Part shown: positions 1 to 9,196 of the stretch, piece after piece | Position numbering within the stretch: the first letter of the stretch is position 1 | How the letters are laid out: every line of letters begins with the position of its first letter | NCBI RefSeq assembly: GCF_018140925.1 | Contig: NZ_CP073315.1 | Location: forward strand, 3,968,001 to 4,032,000 | Source: Psychrobacillus sp. INOP01 | Lineage (GTDB): Bacteria > Bacillota > Bacilli > Bacillales_A > Planococcaceae | DNA length: 64,000 nt | Reading direction: 5' to 3' | Notes under the pieces: model-generated | What the model was told of the DNA's origin: nothing | What the model saw: only the letters and a program-made list of their open reading frames with translations | Database searches by the model: none | Made by a program: the position numbers and the translations under genes

Positions 1-1
1 A

Positions 2-910
2 GATGAATTGCATATTTCGCGCACGATGATCTGGAAGCATCTGAAAAGTATCGAAGAGGATGGCTATGTAATTGAAGCCATCAAAAAGAAAGGATATGTG
101 TTACAGTCTATTCCTGATTTAGTTACTCCAGAGCAAATCATACCTAATCTGATTACGAAGCAATTAGGCAGAAATATGGATTATTATACAACTTGCGAAT
201 CCACACAAATTATTGCGGCTGATAAAGCACGCCTTGGGGCCCCTCATGGAACTGTTATAATTTCAGAGGAACAAACTGCGGGAAGAGGAAGACTAGAACG
301 AAGCTGGAACTCTACCGCAAACAAAGGTATATGGATGAGTGTCATTATTCGACCAGCAATTAGTCCGCAATATGCTGCTCAATTCACACTTGTTTCTGCT
401 GTAGCTATTACGCAAGCTATACAAGAGGTGACAAATCTTACTCCTGAGATTAAATGGCCTAATGATATTCTTATAAACGGAAAAAAAGTGACGGGTATTC
501 TGACCGAGTTACAGGCTGATATGGATATAGTCCATTCAATTATTATAGGAATTGGTGTCAATGTAAATCAAGAACTGAGCGCATTTGACGAATCCATTCA
601 AACGATTGCTACATCATTGAAAATGGAAAACGGTGAAGAAGTCGATCGTTCATTATTAGTAGCTAAAATACTTTTCTATCTTGAAAAGTATGGGGATTTG
701 TATGTAGAAAAAGGCTTTCAACCCATTAAAATTCTTTGGGAAAGTCATAATTGTACGATTGGTAAACGTATACGTGCAACTACGTTGAGAGAAACCCTTG
801 AAGGTGTTGCTTTAGGTATAACGAATGATGGTATTTTAGAACTTAAACTAGATAGTGGTGAAATTCGTGGTGTCTATTCTGCAGACATTCATTTATTAGG
901 AAAAAATTAA
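2..910 (+). CDS. birA: BirA bifunctional biotin-protein ligase / biotin repressor (5' end missing)
   Basis: Attaches biotin to the carboxylases of fatty acid and anaplerotic metabolism and, in this two-domain form, represses biotin genes. The reading frame is open to the left edge, so the N-terminus lies outside the window. What remains starts inside the winged-helix DNA-binding domain (SRTMIWKHLKSIEEDGY). The ligase domain follows, with the biotinyl-AMP binding loop GRGRLERSW near visible residue 93, then KWPNDI and KVTGILTE, and the small SH3-like C-terminal domain. About 25 residues are missing compared with the usual length of roughly 325. birA directly before panBCD is the B. subtilis order. 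The identification is secure. Confidence 0.95.
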   Translation, partial: DELHISRTMIWKHLKSIEEDGYVIEAIKKKGYVLQSIPDLVTPEQIIPNLITKQLGRNMDYYTTCESTQIIAADKARLGAPHGTVIISEEQTAGRGRLERSWNSTANKGIWMSVIIRPAISPQYAAQFTLVSAVAITQAIQEVTNLTPEIKWPNDILINGKKVTGILTELQADMDIVHSIIIGIGVNVNQELSAFDESIQTIATSLKMENGEEVDRSLLVAKILFYLEKYGDLYVEKGFQPIKILWESHNCTIGKRIRATTLRETLEGVALGITNDGILELKLDSGEIRGVYSADIHLLGKN

Positions 911-1030
911 TTTGGACGGATTTCAATTTTTTTGTTATTCTGTATGTGTTGGGCAGTATCTTTTTGAACTGCACCATATGAAGTAGTTTGTTTAACTAAA
1001 TAGTCTGCCTTGATCTACATGACAGGGACG

Positions 1031-1104
1031 GAGAAAACCTATGAACATAAATTTTCTGCCCTTCTGTCCAAATTGGAATAGAAGGGTTTTTATATGGTTT
1101 TCTC
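1031..1104 (+). terminator. birA terminator nested in a larger inverted repeat upstream of panB
   Basis: CCCTTCT (1059-1065) pairs with AGAAGGG (1080-1086), with TCCA/TGGA inside, and TTTTTAT follows. This is a good intrinsic terminator for birA. It is enclosed by a second 9-bp arm pair, GAGAAAACC (1031-1039) and GGTTTTCTC (1096-1104), just before the panB ribosome binding site. The outer stem may only stabilise the terminator, or it may be part of a leader for panB. No known riboswitch motif was recognised. Confidence 0.7.
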
Positions 1105-1131
1105 TTCACTAACAAATGGAGGGATAATAGT

Positions 1132-1989
1132 ATGAAAACGACGAGTAACTTTATTAGTATGAAAAAAAACAATGAGAAAATTACGATGATGACAGCATAT
1201 GATTTTCCAACTGCAAAATTTGCGGAAGAAGCAGAGATGGATATGATACTTGTTGGAGATTCGCTAGGAATGGTAGTGCTTGGCTATGATTCTACTGTAT
1301 TAGTTACGATGGATGATATGATCCATCATGGAAAAGCGGTTAGACGCGGTGCCAAGAATACTTTTCTTGTGGTAGATATGCCTTTTGGGACGTTTCACGG
1401 TTCCTTAGATCAAGCGCTTACGAATGCCGTCCAACTAATGCAACAAACAGGTGCACAGGCAGTGAAACTAGAAGGCGCAGATGATGTACTGCCAGTCATC
1501 GAAAAATTGACGTTTGCTGGTATTCCTGTTGTCGCTCATCTTGGTTTATTGCCTCAATCTGCAGGCGTACTGGGTGGATATAAAGTACAGGGTAAAACTG
1601 CAGCAGCAGCAGAAAAGCTAATAGAGGATGCGAAATTATGTGAGCAAGCTGGGGCTTGTGCGGTCGTTTTAGAATGTATTCCACACCAGCTGACAGAAAC
1701 AATTTCTAAGTCTCTTACAATTCCAACTATTGGTATTGGAGCAGGTGCACAAGCTGACGGTCAAGTGTTAGTTTTCCATGATATGGTGAAATACGGAACA
1801 CATCATATTCCGAAATTTGTGAAGGAATTTGCAAATGTCGGTGAACCAATTTTAGAAGGAATCAAGCAATATGTAGGTGAAGTGAAGAATGGAACTTTCC
1901 CTACTGTAGAGCATTCTTTCACGATGAAGGAAGAACAACTTTCCGCATTATATGGAGGCAATCATGCAAACAATACAAACGATAAATGA
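1132..1989 (+). CDS. panB: 3-methyl-2-oxobutanoate hydroxymethyltransferase (ketopantoate synthase)
   Basis: First step of pantothenate (CoA precursor) synthesis: transfers a hydroxymethyl group from methylene-tetrahydrofolate to alpha-ketoisovalerate. The TIM-barrel protein of 285 residues shows the expected acidic and lysine residues: D43 in VGDSLGMV, D82 in [11 protein letters not shown]112 and E114 in AVKLEGAD, and E181 in VLECIP. A clean GGAGGG site lies ahead of the ATG. Its 3' end overlaps panC by 26 nt, so the two are translationally linked. The length fits the family. Confidence 0.97.
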   Translation: MKTTSNFISMKKNNEKITMMTAYDFPTAKFAEEAEMDMILVGDSLGMVVLGYDSTVLVTMDDMIHHGKAVRRGAKNTFLVVDMPFGTFHGSLDQALTNAVQLMQQTGAQAVKLEGADDVLPVIEKLTFAGIPVVAHLGLLPQSAGVLGGYKVQGKTAAAAEKLIEDAKLCEQAGACAVVLECIPHQLTETISKSLTIPTIGIGAGAQADGQVLVFHDMVKYGTHHIPKFVKEFANVGEPILEGIKQYVGEVKNGTFPTVEHSFTMKEEQLSALYGGNHANNTNDK

Positions 1990-2794
1990 GCTAAAGCAAA
2001 TTATAGCGTTAAATAATGCAAAAACGATTGGTTTTGTCCCAACTATGGGTTATTTACACGAAGGACACCAGGCATTATTAAACAAAGCGAGAAAAGATAA
2101 TGACATAGTTGTGGCAAGTATTTTCGTAAATCCTGCTCAATTTGGTCCAAATGAAGACTTAGACAGATACCCTAGAGATATTGAAAGAGATACACAACTA
2201 GCGACAGATGCAGGAGTGGATGTATTATTCATTCCTAGTGCTAATGAAATGTATCCTTTTGAAAGTGATATCAATATAATTGTAGGAGATCTTTCGACAA
2301 AGTTATGTGGAGAAAGCAGACCAGGCCATTTTGATGGAGTGCTTAAGGTAATTACTAAATTGTTTCATCTAATTCAACCTACTAAGGCGTATTTTGGACA
2401 AAAGGATGCACAGCAACTAGCGATTATTGAGACATTTGTTGATGCGTATAACTTCCCAGTACAAATAGTTCGAGTTCCGACAGTAAGGGAACCAGACGGA
2501 CTTGCTAAAAGCTCTCGAAATGTATTTCTAAGTGAAACAGAGCGTGGAGAGGCAGTTCATTTGTATCAAGCATTGCAGTTAGCTACAGTAACATGGGAAA
2601 CGACAGATGATTTAACAGCAGCAATTGCTAAAGGAAGAGAGCATATTGAAAGTAATACGTCTGGTAAAATTGATTATTTAGAGGCATTATCCTATCCAGA
2701 TTTGAAGCCAGTTACTGGTGAAACAAAGGAAGTCTTATTTGCGACAGCAGTATTTTTCGAGAAAGCTCGGTTAATAGATAATATTTTAACTTGA
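1964..2794 (+). CDS. panC: Pantoate-beta-alanine ligase (pantothenate synthetase)
   Basis: Joins pantoate and beta-alanine at the expense of ATP to give pantothenate. A Rossmann-type nucleotidyltransferase with the HIGH-like signature [10 protein letters not shown] (residues 26-35), GQKDAQQ near residue 150 and the KMSKS-like loop KSSRN near 186. An in-frame ATG exists at 1952, but GGAGG at 1954-1958 sits five bases ahead of the ATG at 1964. I therefore take 1964 as the start, giving [10 protein letters not shown] and 276 residues. It overlaps the end of panB. Confidence 0.97.
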   Translation: MQTIQTINELKQIIALNNAKTIGFVPTMGYLHEGHQALLNKARKDNDIVVASIFVNPAQFGPNEDLDRYPRDIERDTQLATDAGVDVLFIPSANEMYPFESDINIIVGDLSTKLCGESRPGHFDGVLKVITKLFHLIQPTKAYFGQKDAQQLAIIETFVDAYNFPVQIVRVPTVREPDGLAKSSRNVFLSETERGEAVHLYQALQLATVTWETTDDLTAAIAKGREHIESNTSGKIDYLEALSYPDLKPVTGETKEVLFATAVFFEKARLIDNILT

Positions 2795-2855
2795 TTGAAT
2801 AAAATCTATAATTTCTTTTTCTATAAAATTTATTCTTTTTTAAAAAGTCAGTCTT

Positions 2856-2980
2856 GTTGATTGGAGCGGAAGGCGGCGACCCCAGCCGGAATAATGCGAG
2901 CTGAATTCCCCACAGGAACGTAGTGACGAGGAGATTTAAGCTGTGCCCGCGGAAAGCGTCCGCCTGGAGCAGAAATCAAC
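2856..2980 (+). repeat. 125-bp intergenic repeat with complementary ends (family A, copy 1)
   Basis: A GC-richer block in AT-rich DNA, starting GTTGATTGGAGCGGAAGGCGG and ending CCGCCTGGAGCAGAAATCAAC, so its ends are inverted repeats. Inside are CCCGCGG and several short stems. A full copy of the same length is at 41411-41535, and partial copies lie at 41127-41160, 46894-46984 and 59283-59350. There is no reading frame for a transposase. It separates panC from panD, which are adjacent in B. subtilis. Similar sequences are common in Planococcaceae genomes as far as I recall; that point is from memory. Confidence 0.75.
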
Positions 2981-3053
2981 ATTGATGGGACTTCACTAAA
3001 TAACAGTTTTTTTGAAATTAATTTGATTATACTTGAAGAAGGATGTGTAACAA

Positions 3054-3437
3054 ATGTTACGTATGATGTTAAATGGTAAAATTCACCGTGCAGTAGTGAC
3101 AGAAGCGGATTTAAATTATGTAGGAAGTATTACAATCGACCAAAATATATTAGATGCTGTGGGTATGCTACCAAACGAAAAAGTGCATATCGTTAACAAT
3201 AATAACGGTGCCCGCTTTGAAACATATATAATCTCCGGTGAACGTGGAAGTGGAGTGATTTGTGTAAATGGAGCAGCAGCACGCTTAGTCCAACGTGGAG
3301 ATGTAGTAATCATTTTATCGTATGCTTATGTGATGAATGAAGAAGCACAATCCCATAAACCAACAGTTGCGATTATGAACCAAGATAATTCAATCGATCA
3401 AATCATCCATTACGAACCCGAAGCTACAGTTATGTAA
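3054..3437 (+). CDS. panD: Aspartate 1-decarboxylase proenzyme
   Basis: Makes beta-alanine from L-aspartate for pantothenate synthesis. The 127-residue proenzyme cleaves itself between G24 and S25 in NYVGSITID, turning Ser25 into the pyruvoyl cofactor of the alpha chain. The GAAARL-like stretch [12 protein letters not shown] and NGAAARLVQ are characteristic. Length and sequence closely match B. subtilis PanD. A 259-bp gap holding a repeat separates it from panC, so it may have its own promoter or be read through. A strong terminator follows. Confidence 0.97.
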   Translation: MLRMMLNGKIHRAVVTEADLNYVGSITIDQNILDAVGMLPNEKVHIVNNNNGARFETYIISGERGSGVICVNGAAARLVQRGDVVIILSYAYVMNEEAQSHKPTVAIMNQDNSIDQIIHYEPEATVM

Positions 3438-3451
3438 CGGGGAAAAAATAC

Positions 3452-3498
3452 GCCTACCTTTGAAGATAGCAAAAGCTGTCTTTATGGGTAGGCTTTTT
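3452..3498 (+). terminator. Terminator after panD
   Basis: GCCTACC (3452-3458) pairs with GGTAGGC (3487-3493), with an inner GATAGC/GCTGTC stem, followed by TTTTTAT. It ends the pantothenate transcription unit. Confidence 0.85.
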
Positions 3499-3683
3499 AT
3501 ATATTTGTGAGTTTCTTATATAAATCAGAATTTCGTTAGCTTGGTACCTTCTAGTAACTGGGTGAGTCTAGTATAGAGATAATCGATAAACAGAAAAAGG
3601 GGTAATGTCTTTTTTGTAGAACTCATAGTACTAATAAGAAGTTTAATCTCAAGAAGGAGAGATAACAGAAGGGGGAGTTAGTT

Positions 3684-4088
3684 GTGATGAGGAAAGCATT
3701 TGCAATGTTTGTTATGCTACTGTTGATCCCTGGGTGTGGTCAAGAAAGCCTTAACAAACAGCATGAACTATATCTATCCAACAAAGGGTGGGAAATAAAA
3801 GAGCTTTTAGAAGTTGATACATATCAATTAGAGATTCCTGATGAAATGCTAAGTAATTTTGAAGCTAGTGGTATTACCTTTTTAGGACAATATATTGGAG
3901 TAGAAGTGACGGAATATTTTTATAAGCTTAAGGAGAAAGAAGTGGAAGGTAAACCTCTAGAAGTAATATTATTCGAAGTGGATGGTGATATTATTGGTGG
4001 ATATGGGATTCTTCCGAATTGGGAACCTGGTACATTTAACTTGGATGATAAAGAGCGTTTGAGAAAAGAACAAAAGATTAAAAAGTAG
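3684..4088 (+). CDS. Small predicted lipoprotein, possibly DUF4830-like
   Basis: 134 residues. A short hydrophobic signal peptide ends in the lipobox LIPGC with Cys18, so the mature protein should be lipid-anchored on the outer face of the membrane. The rest is soluble and acidic, with the motif NKGWEIKELLE and a conserved-looking VTEYFYKLKEKE and GGYGILPNWEPG. These resemble the DUF4830 lipoproteins of Bacillales, though I cannot confirm this without a search. GTG at 3684 and ATG at 3687 are both possible starts behind GGGGGAG. Function unknown. It stands alone between panD and a convergent gene. Confidence 0.75.
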   Translation: MMRKAFAMFVMLLLIPGCGQESLNKQHELYLSNKGWEIKELLEVDTYQLEIPDEMLSNFEASGITFLGQYIGVEVTEYFYKLKEKEVEGKPLEVILFEVDGDIIGGYGILPNWEPGTFNLDDKERLRKEQKIKK

Positions 4089-4301
4089 TGCTTCCGTTAG
4101 CTTGAAAAAAGTTATTAATATATAAACAGATAATGTTCTCAGCTCTGTGGTTAATATCCGACAAATCTACGACAGGATTTGAAATCCCAAGCAGAGACCA
4201 CCATCTCATTTTTTATGCGAATCTGTAATAGTACTTGTAAGATAGTATTTGACCACTAAAGGAAACGCCAGTTCTTGGTGTTATGTTCTCAATAGACAAA
4301 A

Positions 4302-4338
4302 CACCTCAATTGTTAGAAAGTGTCTAACAATTGAGGTG
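4302..4338 (-). terminator. Terminator of the nucleoid-associated protein gene
   Basis: A perfect 16-bp hairpin: CACCTCAATTGTTAGA (4302-4317) and its complement (4323-4338). On the minus strand it is followed by TTTTG. It lies 33 bases beyond the stop of the minus-strand gene. The stretch 4089-4301 shows nothing else I can name. Confidence 0.8.
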
Positions 4339-4370
4339 CAGCTTTGATGTTGAATTTTATCATTTTACGT

Positions 4371-5375
4371 TTATATCTCTTCTTGGAAATAAATTTTATA
4401 AAACTTTCGATTTGTTGCCTCATCGTAGCCTACTTCTATTAGCTCCTCGACTTGGTCAATATCACGAACGTTAACTTGAATTTCGATATTGGAATCTAAC
4501 TTGATTTTACGTTTATACGTTTTTTCTACTTTTGCTATAGCACTTTCGGAAATGACCGTTTCGTATGGTTTTACCGAATTGACGATAATGTCTTTTTGGG
4601 TTGGATCTGTTTTTTCAAAGACTGTATCAATATAGTTATCTACTTGAAATTCATCTTCATTTCTAAAATAATCGAGTGTTTTGTTTAAAAAACCCAATTT
4701 CTCGGTATTCGTGTAACCTTCTTCTTTAATAATATAGTTTTTACATTCTGTTAACGCTAAATTAGTTTTATGATAATGTTCATCGGCTACTTTAATCTTT
4801 AAAAAACGCTCTTGCCAATAAACAACATCTTCTTTCTTTTTCGTTTTCATAAATACCGCAGGAGCTACGTCCGGCCCCATATCTATGATTATTGCCATAT
4901 TATTGATTTTCTTTACATTAATACCGTCGATTCCATTGACAACCATTTTGTTTTGCTCATTTTTCACGTCAAGAAACATTTCTTTTTCATCTATTTTTAC
5001 AATGGCTAGCACCTTTTTTACTTCTGTGTGCCATAAGCAATTATCGAATAATCCTATAAACAATTCTCCATTTTTAATATTAGGATGTTGGGATACACTT
5101 TTTAAATGTGTCGCTATATGCTTGGATTGTTCCAGAAAGCTGCTCTCCTGGTCAAAAATTGAATTTACATAATTATATACTTCATTTAATCCTATATCGG
5201 ATTCGTGAAAAAACTCGTATTGCTGCTCCAAATCAATTTTGTTAAACGCTAATTGTGTAAAGGCAGCTTCTAGCATAACTTCTGGTTGGGAGAATGCTTC
5301 ATCTCCGAATACAAGCGTATCGCCTACATAATGTACGACATACTTTGCTAATTTACTTTCACTTACTTCTAACAT
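4371..5375 (-). CDS. Nucleoid-associated protein of the NdpA/YejK family
   Basis: About 334 residues, resembling the 37-kDa nucleoid-associated protein family (Pfam NA37), whose E. coli member YejK/NdpA binds DNA and topoisomerases. Recognised from overall sequence character: N-terminal VVHYVGDTLVFGDEAF, central LFIGLFDNCLWHTEVKKVLAIVK, and YWQERFLKIKVADEHYHKT. Two starts are in frame. The ATG at 5375 lies eight bases behind AGAAGG, while the GTG at 5384 would touch that site, so I chose 5375. It is divergent from the acidic protein gene at 5522. The exact role in Gram-positives is not established. Confidence 0.75.
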   Translation of the reverse strand: MLEVSESKLAKYVVHYVGDTLVFGDEAFSQPEVMLEAAFTQLAFNKIDLEQQYEFFHESDIGLNEVYNYVNSIFDQESSFLEQSKHIATHLKSVSQHPNIKNGELFIGLFDNCLWHTEVKKVLAIVKIDEKEMFLDVKNEQNKMVVNGIDGINVKKINNMAIIIDMGPDVAPAVFMKTKKKEDVVYWQERFLKIKVADEHYHKTNLALTECKNYIIKEEGYTNTEKLGFLNKTLDYFRNEDEFQVDNYIDTVFEKTDPTQKDIIVNSVKPYETVISESAIAKVEKTYKRKIKLDSNIEIQVNVRDIDQVEELIEVGYDEATNRKFYKIYFQEEI

Positions 5376-5521
5376 GGTCTTCACCTTCTAATCTTTAGTT
5401 GTAGATAATTTACCATATCATACTCTGCACAATATTATCATGTGTTTTATTATAAAATAAGAAATAAACTACTATGTAGATGAGGAAAAAGACACATACT
5501 ATTCCATGACAGAAGGTACAT

Positions 5522-5971
5522 TTGGGCGGAAGCTTGAATGCTTTATTCGAGAATGAAGAGGATTCATCTTTCTTGAATGCTGATAACAACACTTCATTGG
5601 TTAACGTTATTGAATCTTACGAAGAAAATGATTCTTCATCATTTGCTCTAGGAACAGACTCTGCATCAGATTTTAGTTTAGGTTCTCAAGACGGTGAAAA
5701 TGAAGTCCATGCAAAAGTTATGACGCAGTTGTCTGCATGGATTGAAGCAGAAAACACAGAGGACACTTCACATTTTTGGATCGAGGTAGAAACTGAGTCA
5801 ATATTTGGGCATGAATCAGAAGAGGAAAACTCTATCTCTTCCATGCTAAATGGAACAGTTGGTCTTTGGGGAAAATCTAGACAGAATGAAGATAGCGAGC
5901 ATTATTCTAGTAAATTAGGATTGGACCTTGACCTTGGATTAACCGCATTATCAGAATCAGTTAACGAATAA
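5522..5971 (+). CDS. Very acidic Ser-rich protein of unknown function
   Basis: 149 residues, dominated by Asp, Glu and Ser, with the repeated theme S-x-F-x-L-G (SSFALG, SDFSLGS) and a tail LGLDLDLGL. No signal peptide or membrane segment. I do not recognise the family. The start is uncertain. A TTG at 5522 is five bases behind AGAAGG (5511-5516) and gives GGSLNALFENEED. An ATG at 5506 is in a different frame and would read MTEGTFG into GSLNALFENEED only if one G of the GGG at 5524-5526 were absent. A good terminator follows, so it is expressed as a single gene. Confidence 0.6.
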   Translation: MGGSLNALFENEEDSSFLNADNNTSLVNVIESYEENDSSSFALGTDSASDFSLGSQDGENEVHAKVMTQLSAWIEAENTEDTSHFWIEVETESIFGHESEEENSISSMLNGTVGLWGKSRQNEDSEHYSSKLGLDLDLGLTALSESVNE

Positions 5972-5986
5972 AAAAGCTAAGAAAAG

Positions 5987-6017
5987 GCTGAAACTCTATT
6001 GGTTTCAGCTTTTTTTT
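5987..6017 (+). terminator. Terminator after the acidic protein gene
   Basis: GCTGAAAC (5987-5994) pairs with GTTTCAGC (6002-6009), followed by eight T. A textbook intrinsic terminator. Confidence 0.9.
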
Positions 6018-6163
6018 ATTTTTAAATGGAAGTAACCATATAATAATAACGAAACAGTTCAACAACAAATTTCGCAGGTGGGGTTCTCGTTGAGTATAAA
6101 TTAGTATTTTCTTCTACAACTCCTCGAAAAAACGTAAAATTCATTCATTTCTGTTAATAGCGA

Positions 6164-6224
6164 TTGTTTTCGAAAATTTTATATGATATGTTATCACCAT
6201 CACTTATTAAAGGTCTTTAATAAG
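6164..6224 (+). promoter_or_regulatory. Promoter and palindromic operator of the ROK-MFS operon
   Basis: A -35-like TTGTTT (6164-6169), 17 bases, then -10-like TATGTT (6187-6192). Immediately downstream is a perfect palindrome, CTTATTAAAG-GT-CTTTAATAAG (6203-6224), which would cover the early transcribed region. The next gene is a DNA-binding ROK protein, so this is most likely its own operator. The palindrome is directly visible; its function is inferred. Confidence 0.7.
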
Positions 6225-6248
6225 TATACTTTATAGGAGGTGACGTTT

Positions 6249-7274
6249 GTGAATCCTACTCAAAAGTCATTGAGGAAGGTAATTCTTTCTAGAATTCGGA
6301 AATCCCTTTTAGAATTAGGAAGTGCAACAAAAGTTGAGCTTAGCGATAAATTAGAAATTAGTTTTCCAACCATTAGTAAGTTCCTAGTAGAGATGGAGAA
6401 GGATGGGGAAATTACTTCAGTCGGTTTAGATGAATCTAGTGGTGGGAGAAGAGCAAAAAGATATACGTACAATCCCGAGCATATGCTTGGCCTTACAATT
6501 TTCTTAGAGAGGACAGAGACGAATTTTGCAATTTTTAATTGTGTAGGGGAAGTAAAGGATCAAGGAAAAGTTCCAAGTGTATTAGTGGAGGATGGGTTGC
6601 ATTTATTAACTACATGCATTGAAAAATTAATAACAGGCTTTCCAAAAATCAGTTCTATCGCAATCGGAGTTCCTGGTTCCGTTGATAATGGAAGGATTTT
6701 TCATATACCTGGTTATGAGCAGTTTCAAAATTTTGATATAAAAGGATTCTATGAGAATCAGTTTTCTATACCTGTGGTAGTTGAGAACGATATGAACGCT
6801 GCTGTTCTTGGATATCACCATTATAGAGAAATTAAGGAGAATCCATCTCTAGTATATTTGTATTCCGGACAAAATGGTCCTGGTGCAGGATTTATGATCA
6901 ATGGTGATGTGGTGCGAGGTAGTACATTTTTCGCGGGAGAGGTTTCATTTGTCCCTCAGTATAATGATCGGAATTTCCGAAATGCTTTGGAAAATGGAAC
7001 TGGATCTAAAGAGTTAGTGTTTTCACAAGATTATCAGATTGATCCAATTAGCAGATTAGTAGCCACATTTACAGCTATCATTAACCCTCATACCATCATT
7101 TTTTGCAATGATGAAGTGGAAGAAGCACAAGTGGAGAAAATTGCCATAGCAAGCTCTAAATATATTCCTTCAGAGCATCTGCCAGAGCTTACAATAAGTG
7201 ATTGGAAACAAGATTATTTATATGGATTACAAAGTCTAGGGCTTGGTCTTATGTTGAATGAAACAACAAAGTAA
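6249..7274 (+). CDS. ROK-family transcriptional regulator
   Basis: 341 residues: an N-terminal winged helix (KVELSDKLEISFPTISKFLVEME) followed by a ROK sugar-kinase-like domain with IAIGVPGSVDNGRIFHIPGY and VVENDMNAAVLGYH. The zinc motif CxCGxxGC usual in ROK proteins is absent: the region after FAGEVSF runs YNDRNFRNALENGTG with no cysteines. It is therefore probably a regulator and not an active kinase. AGGAGG at 6235-6240 points to the GTG at 6249, not to the GTG at 6240 inside it. It precedes the MFS gene by 29 bases and likely represses that operon in response to a sugar or its phosphate. Confidence 0.85.
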   Translation: MNPTQKSLRKVILSRIRKSLLELGSATKVELSDKLEISFPTISKFLVEMEKDGEITSVGLDESSGGRRAKRYTYNPEHMLGLTIFLERTETNFAIFNCVGEVKDQGKVPSVLVEDGLHLLTTCIEKLITGFPKISSIAIGVPGSVDNGRIFHIPGYEQFQNFDIKGFYENQFSIPVVVENDMNAAVLGYHHYREIKENPSLVYLYSGQNGPGAGFMINGDVVRGSTFFAGEVSFVPQYNDRNFRNALENGTGSKELVFSQDYQIDPISRLVATFTAIINPHTIIFCNDEVEEAQVEKIAIASSKYIPSEHLPELTISDWKQDYLYGLQSLGLGLMLNETTK

Positions 7275-7303
7275 AACAATCGGAAAGTAGGCGAGGTAGA
7301 AAT

Positions 7304-8533
7304 ATGGCAACATTCCTTTTAATGATCATTTATTTGGCTTTTATCAGCTTGGGTTTACCAGATTCCTTATTGGGGGCATCGTGGCCAGTGATGCAACCGG
7401 ACTTAGGGGCTCCACTCGAGACTGCCGGGTTCCTTTTTATGACGATTGCAGGCGGTACAATTATCTCCAGTCTGATTAGTGGAAGGGTACTTAAACGGTA
7501 CGGGACTGGAAAAGTTACATTTGTCAGTGTATTAATGACTGCTTTTGCTTTGCTTGGATTTCATTTTGCTCCATCTATTGTTTGGTTAATAGTATGTGCT
7601 GTCCCATTGGGATTAGGAGCAGGGGCTGTTGATGCAGGATTAAACGATTATGTTGCTATAAATTATAAGGCACGTCATATGAGTTGGTTACATTGTTTTT
7701 GGGGAGTCGGAGCTACTCTAGGTCCAATCATTATGGCTCAGTTAATATCAGAGGATAATTCTTGGAGAAATGGATATTTTGTTATTTCAGGTATTCAGTT
7801 TGCATTAGTTATCATCCTTCTCTTCACTTTGCCTTTATGGAAAAAAGTGAAAACAAAGAGCGATATTACTTTACAGAAAGAGAATGAAGATATAAAAGGT
7901 GTAATCAATGAAGAAGATACTAAAATAAAACCTTTACAAACTAAAGGAGTTAAACTGGCTCTGGCTTCCTTCTTTTTTTATTGTGGAGTTGAAGCGACAG
8001 TCGGTCTTTGGGGAAGCAGTTTCTTGGTAAATGTTAAAGGATTAAGTGTAGTAACTGCTGCCGGTTGGATTTCCTTTTATTATGCAGGAATAACAATTGG
8101 TAGATTTATAACAGGATTTATAACCTTTAAAACTACTAACCGTACGCTTATACGGTGGGGGCAAATAATAGCATTGACAGGTGCCGTTATACTAGTTTTA
8201 CCATTGCCGTCTGCTTTCTCACTTGTTGGGTTTATAATTGTTGGACTAGGATTAGCACCGATATTCCCATGTATGTTGCATGAAACGCCAGCACGTTTTG
8301 GGAAAAAAAATTCTCAGACAATTATGGGCTATCAAATGGCGTTTGCATACACCGGCACAACATTTATGCCACCTCTCCTTGGTTTCATTGCATCTCATTC
8401 AACAATAGGTATCTTCCCAATTACTATTGTTATTTTTGTTACTGCAATGCTATTAAGCTCTGAAAAGCTAAATATATTATTGGCGAACAAGGATGTATTC
8501 AAGAGGAATGATACAAGCTCAACAGCACTTTAA
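7304..8533 (+). CDS. MFS transporter (sugar-type), 12 membrane segments
   Basis: 409 residues with about twelve hydrophobic segments and a charged central loop around residues 185-215 (KKVKTKSDITLQKENED). It begins LAFISLGLPDSLLGASWPVM, typical of the FucP/YfkF-like group of MFS proteins in Bacillales. An operon partner of the ROK regulator, so a carbohydrate or related compound is a likely substrate, but which one cannot be read from the sequence. GGCGAGG ahead of the ATG supports the start. Confidence 0.85.
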   Translation: MATFLLMIIYLAFISLGLPDSLLGASWPVMQPDLGAPLETAGFLFMTIAGGTIISSLISGRVLKRYGTGKVTFVSVLMTAFALLGFHFAPSIVWLIVCAVPLGLGAGAVDAGLNDYVAINYKARHMSWLHCFWGVGATLGPIIMAQLISEDNSWRNGYFVISGIQFALVIILLFTLPLWKKVKTKSDITLQKENEDIKGVINEEDTKIKPLQTKGVKLALASFFFYCGVEATVGLWGSSFLVNVKGLSVVTAAGWISFYYAGITIGRFITGFITFKTTNRTLIRWGQIIALTGAVILVLPLPSAFSLVGFIIVGLGLAPIFPCMLHETPARFGKKNSQTIMGYQMAFAYTGTTFMPPLLGFIASHSTIGIFPITIVIFVTAMLLSSEKLNILLANKDVFKRNDTSSTAL

Positions 8534-9196
8534 TGATGTAGGGATTGTATATTTAGCGAAATCTAAAAATGAAGTAGAGAGAAATAAAAGTACATTTTAT
8601 TGACAAAACTCACCCATTTGAATCGGACAAAATTTTGGGAGTAAGTAAATAATTGTGTTTTATGTGGCTGGTTTTAATAAAAGTTATTATGTGGTGCTAT
8701 TCTTCAAGAAGAATGGCTTTTTCTTATTGTAGTAAAGTAAGGAGGCTGGTTAGGAAGGAAGACTGAAAAGAGGGGAGAAACAAATAGGGCGAGGTGTGGG
8801 AAATTAATGCCGAGATTGTTTTTATACTTATCAATTTCATAATAAATTATCTGATATTCGAAAAAAGAGAACAGGTGAAACCTAAATAATCCATGTTGAA
8901 AACCCGAGTTACTTATTGAGAGTTATCACTAAATTTCTAGCAATCTTTTTTCGATGGTTTCATAAGTGCCTACAAGGATCCTAAAAAAATATTTAGAAGT
9001 AATAAATCATAATGCAATCATGTTTTTAATTGAGTAAGTAAACCCCTCATTGACATAAGTAAATTTTACAGTTCATATTTAAATCTAACAGTTAAAAATA
9101 AGACGATAGAAGTCCTTATAAAAGTAAAAGTTTCGTCACTGGAAAGTGAATGTGGTACAATTTTTTTAGAACAACAGGACTGTGAGTTGAGGAATG
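8534..9196. other. 660-bp intergenic region
   Basis: A weak hairpin, ATTCTTC-AA-GAAGAAT (8699-8714) followed by GGCTTTTTC, may terminate the MFS gene. The rest is AT-rich with no open frame, repeat or RNA that I can name. The dinG promoter must lie in the last 100 bases. Confidence 0.5.
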
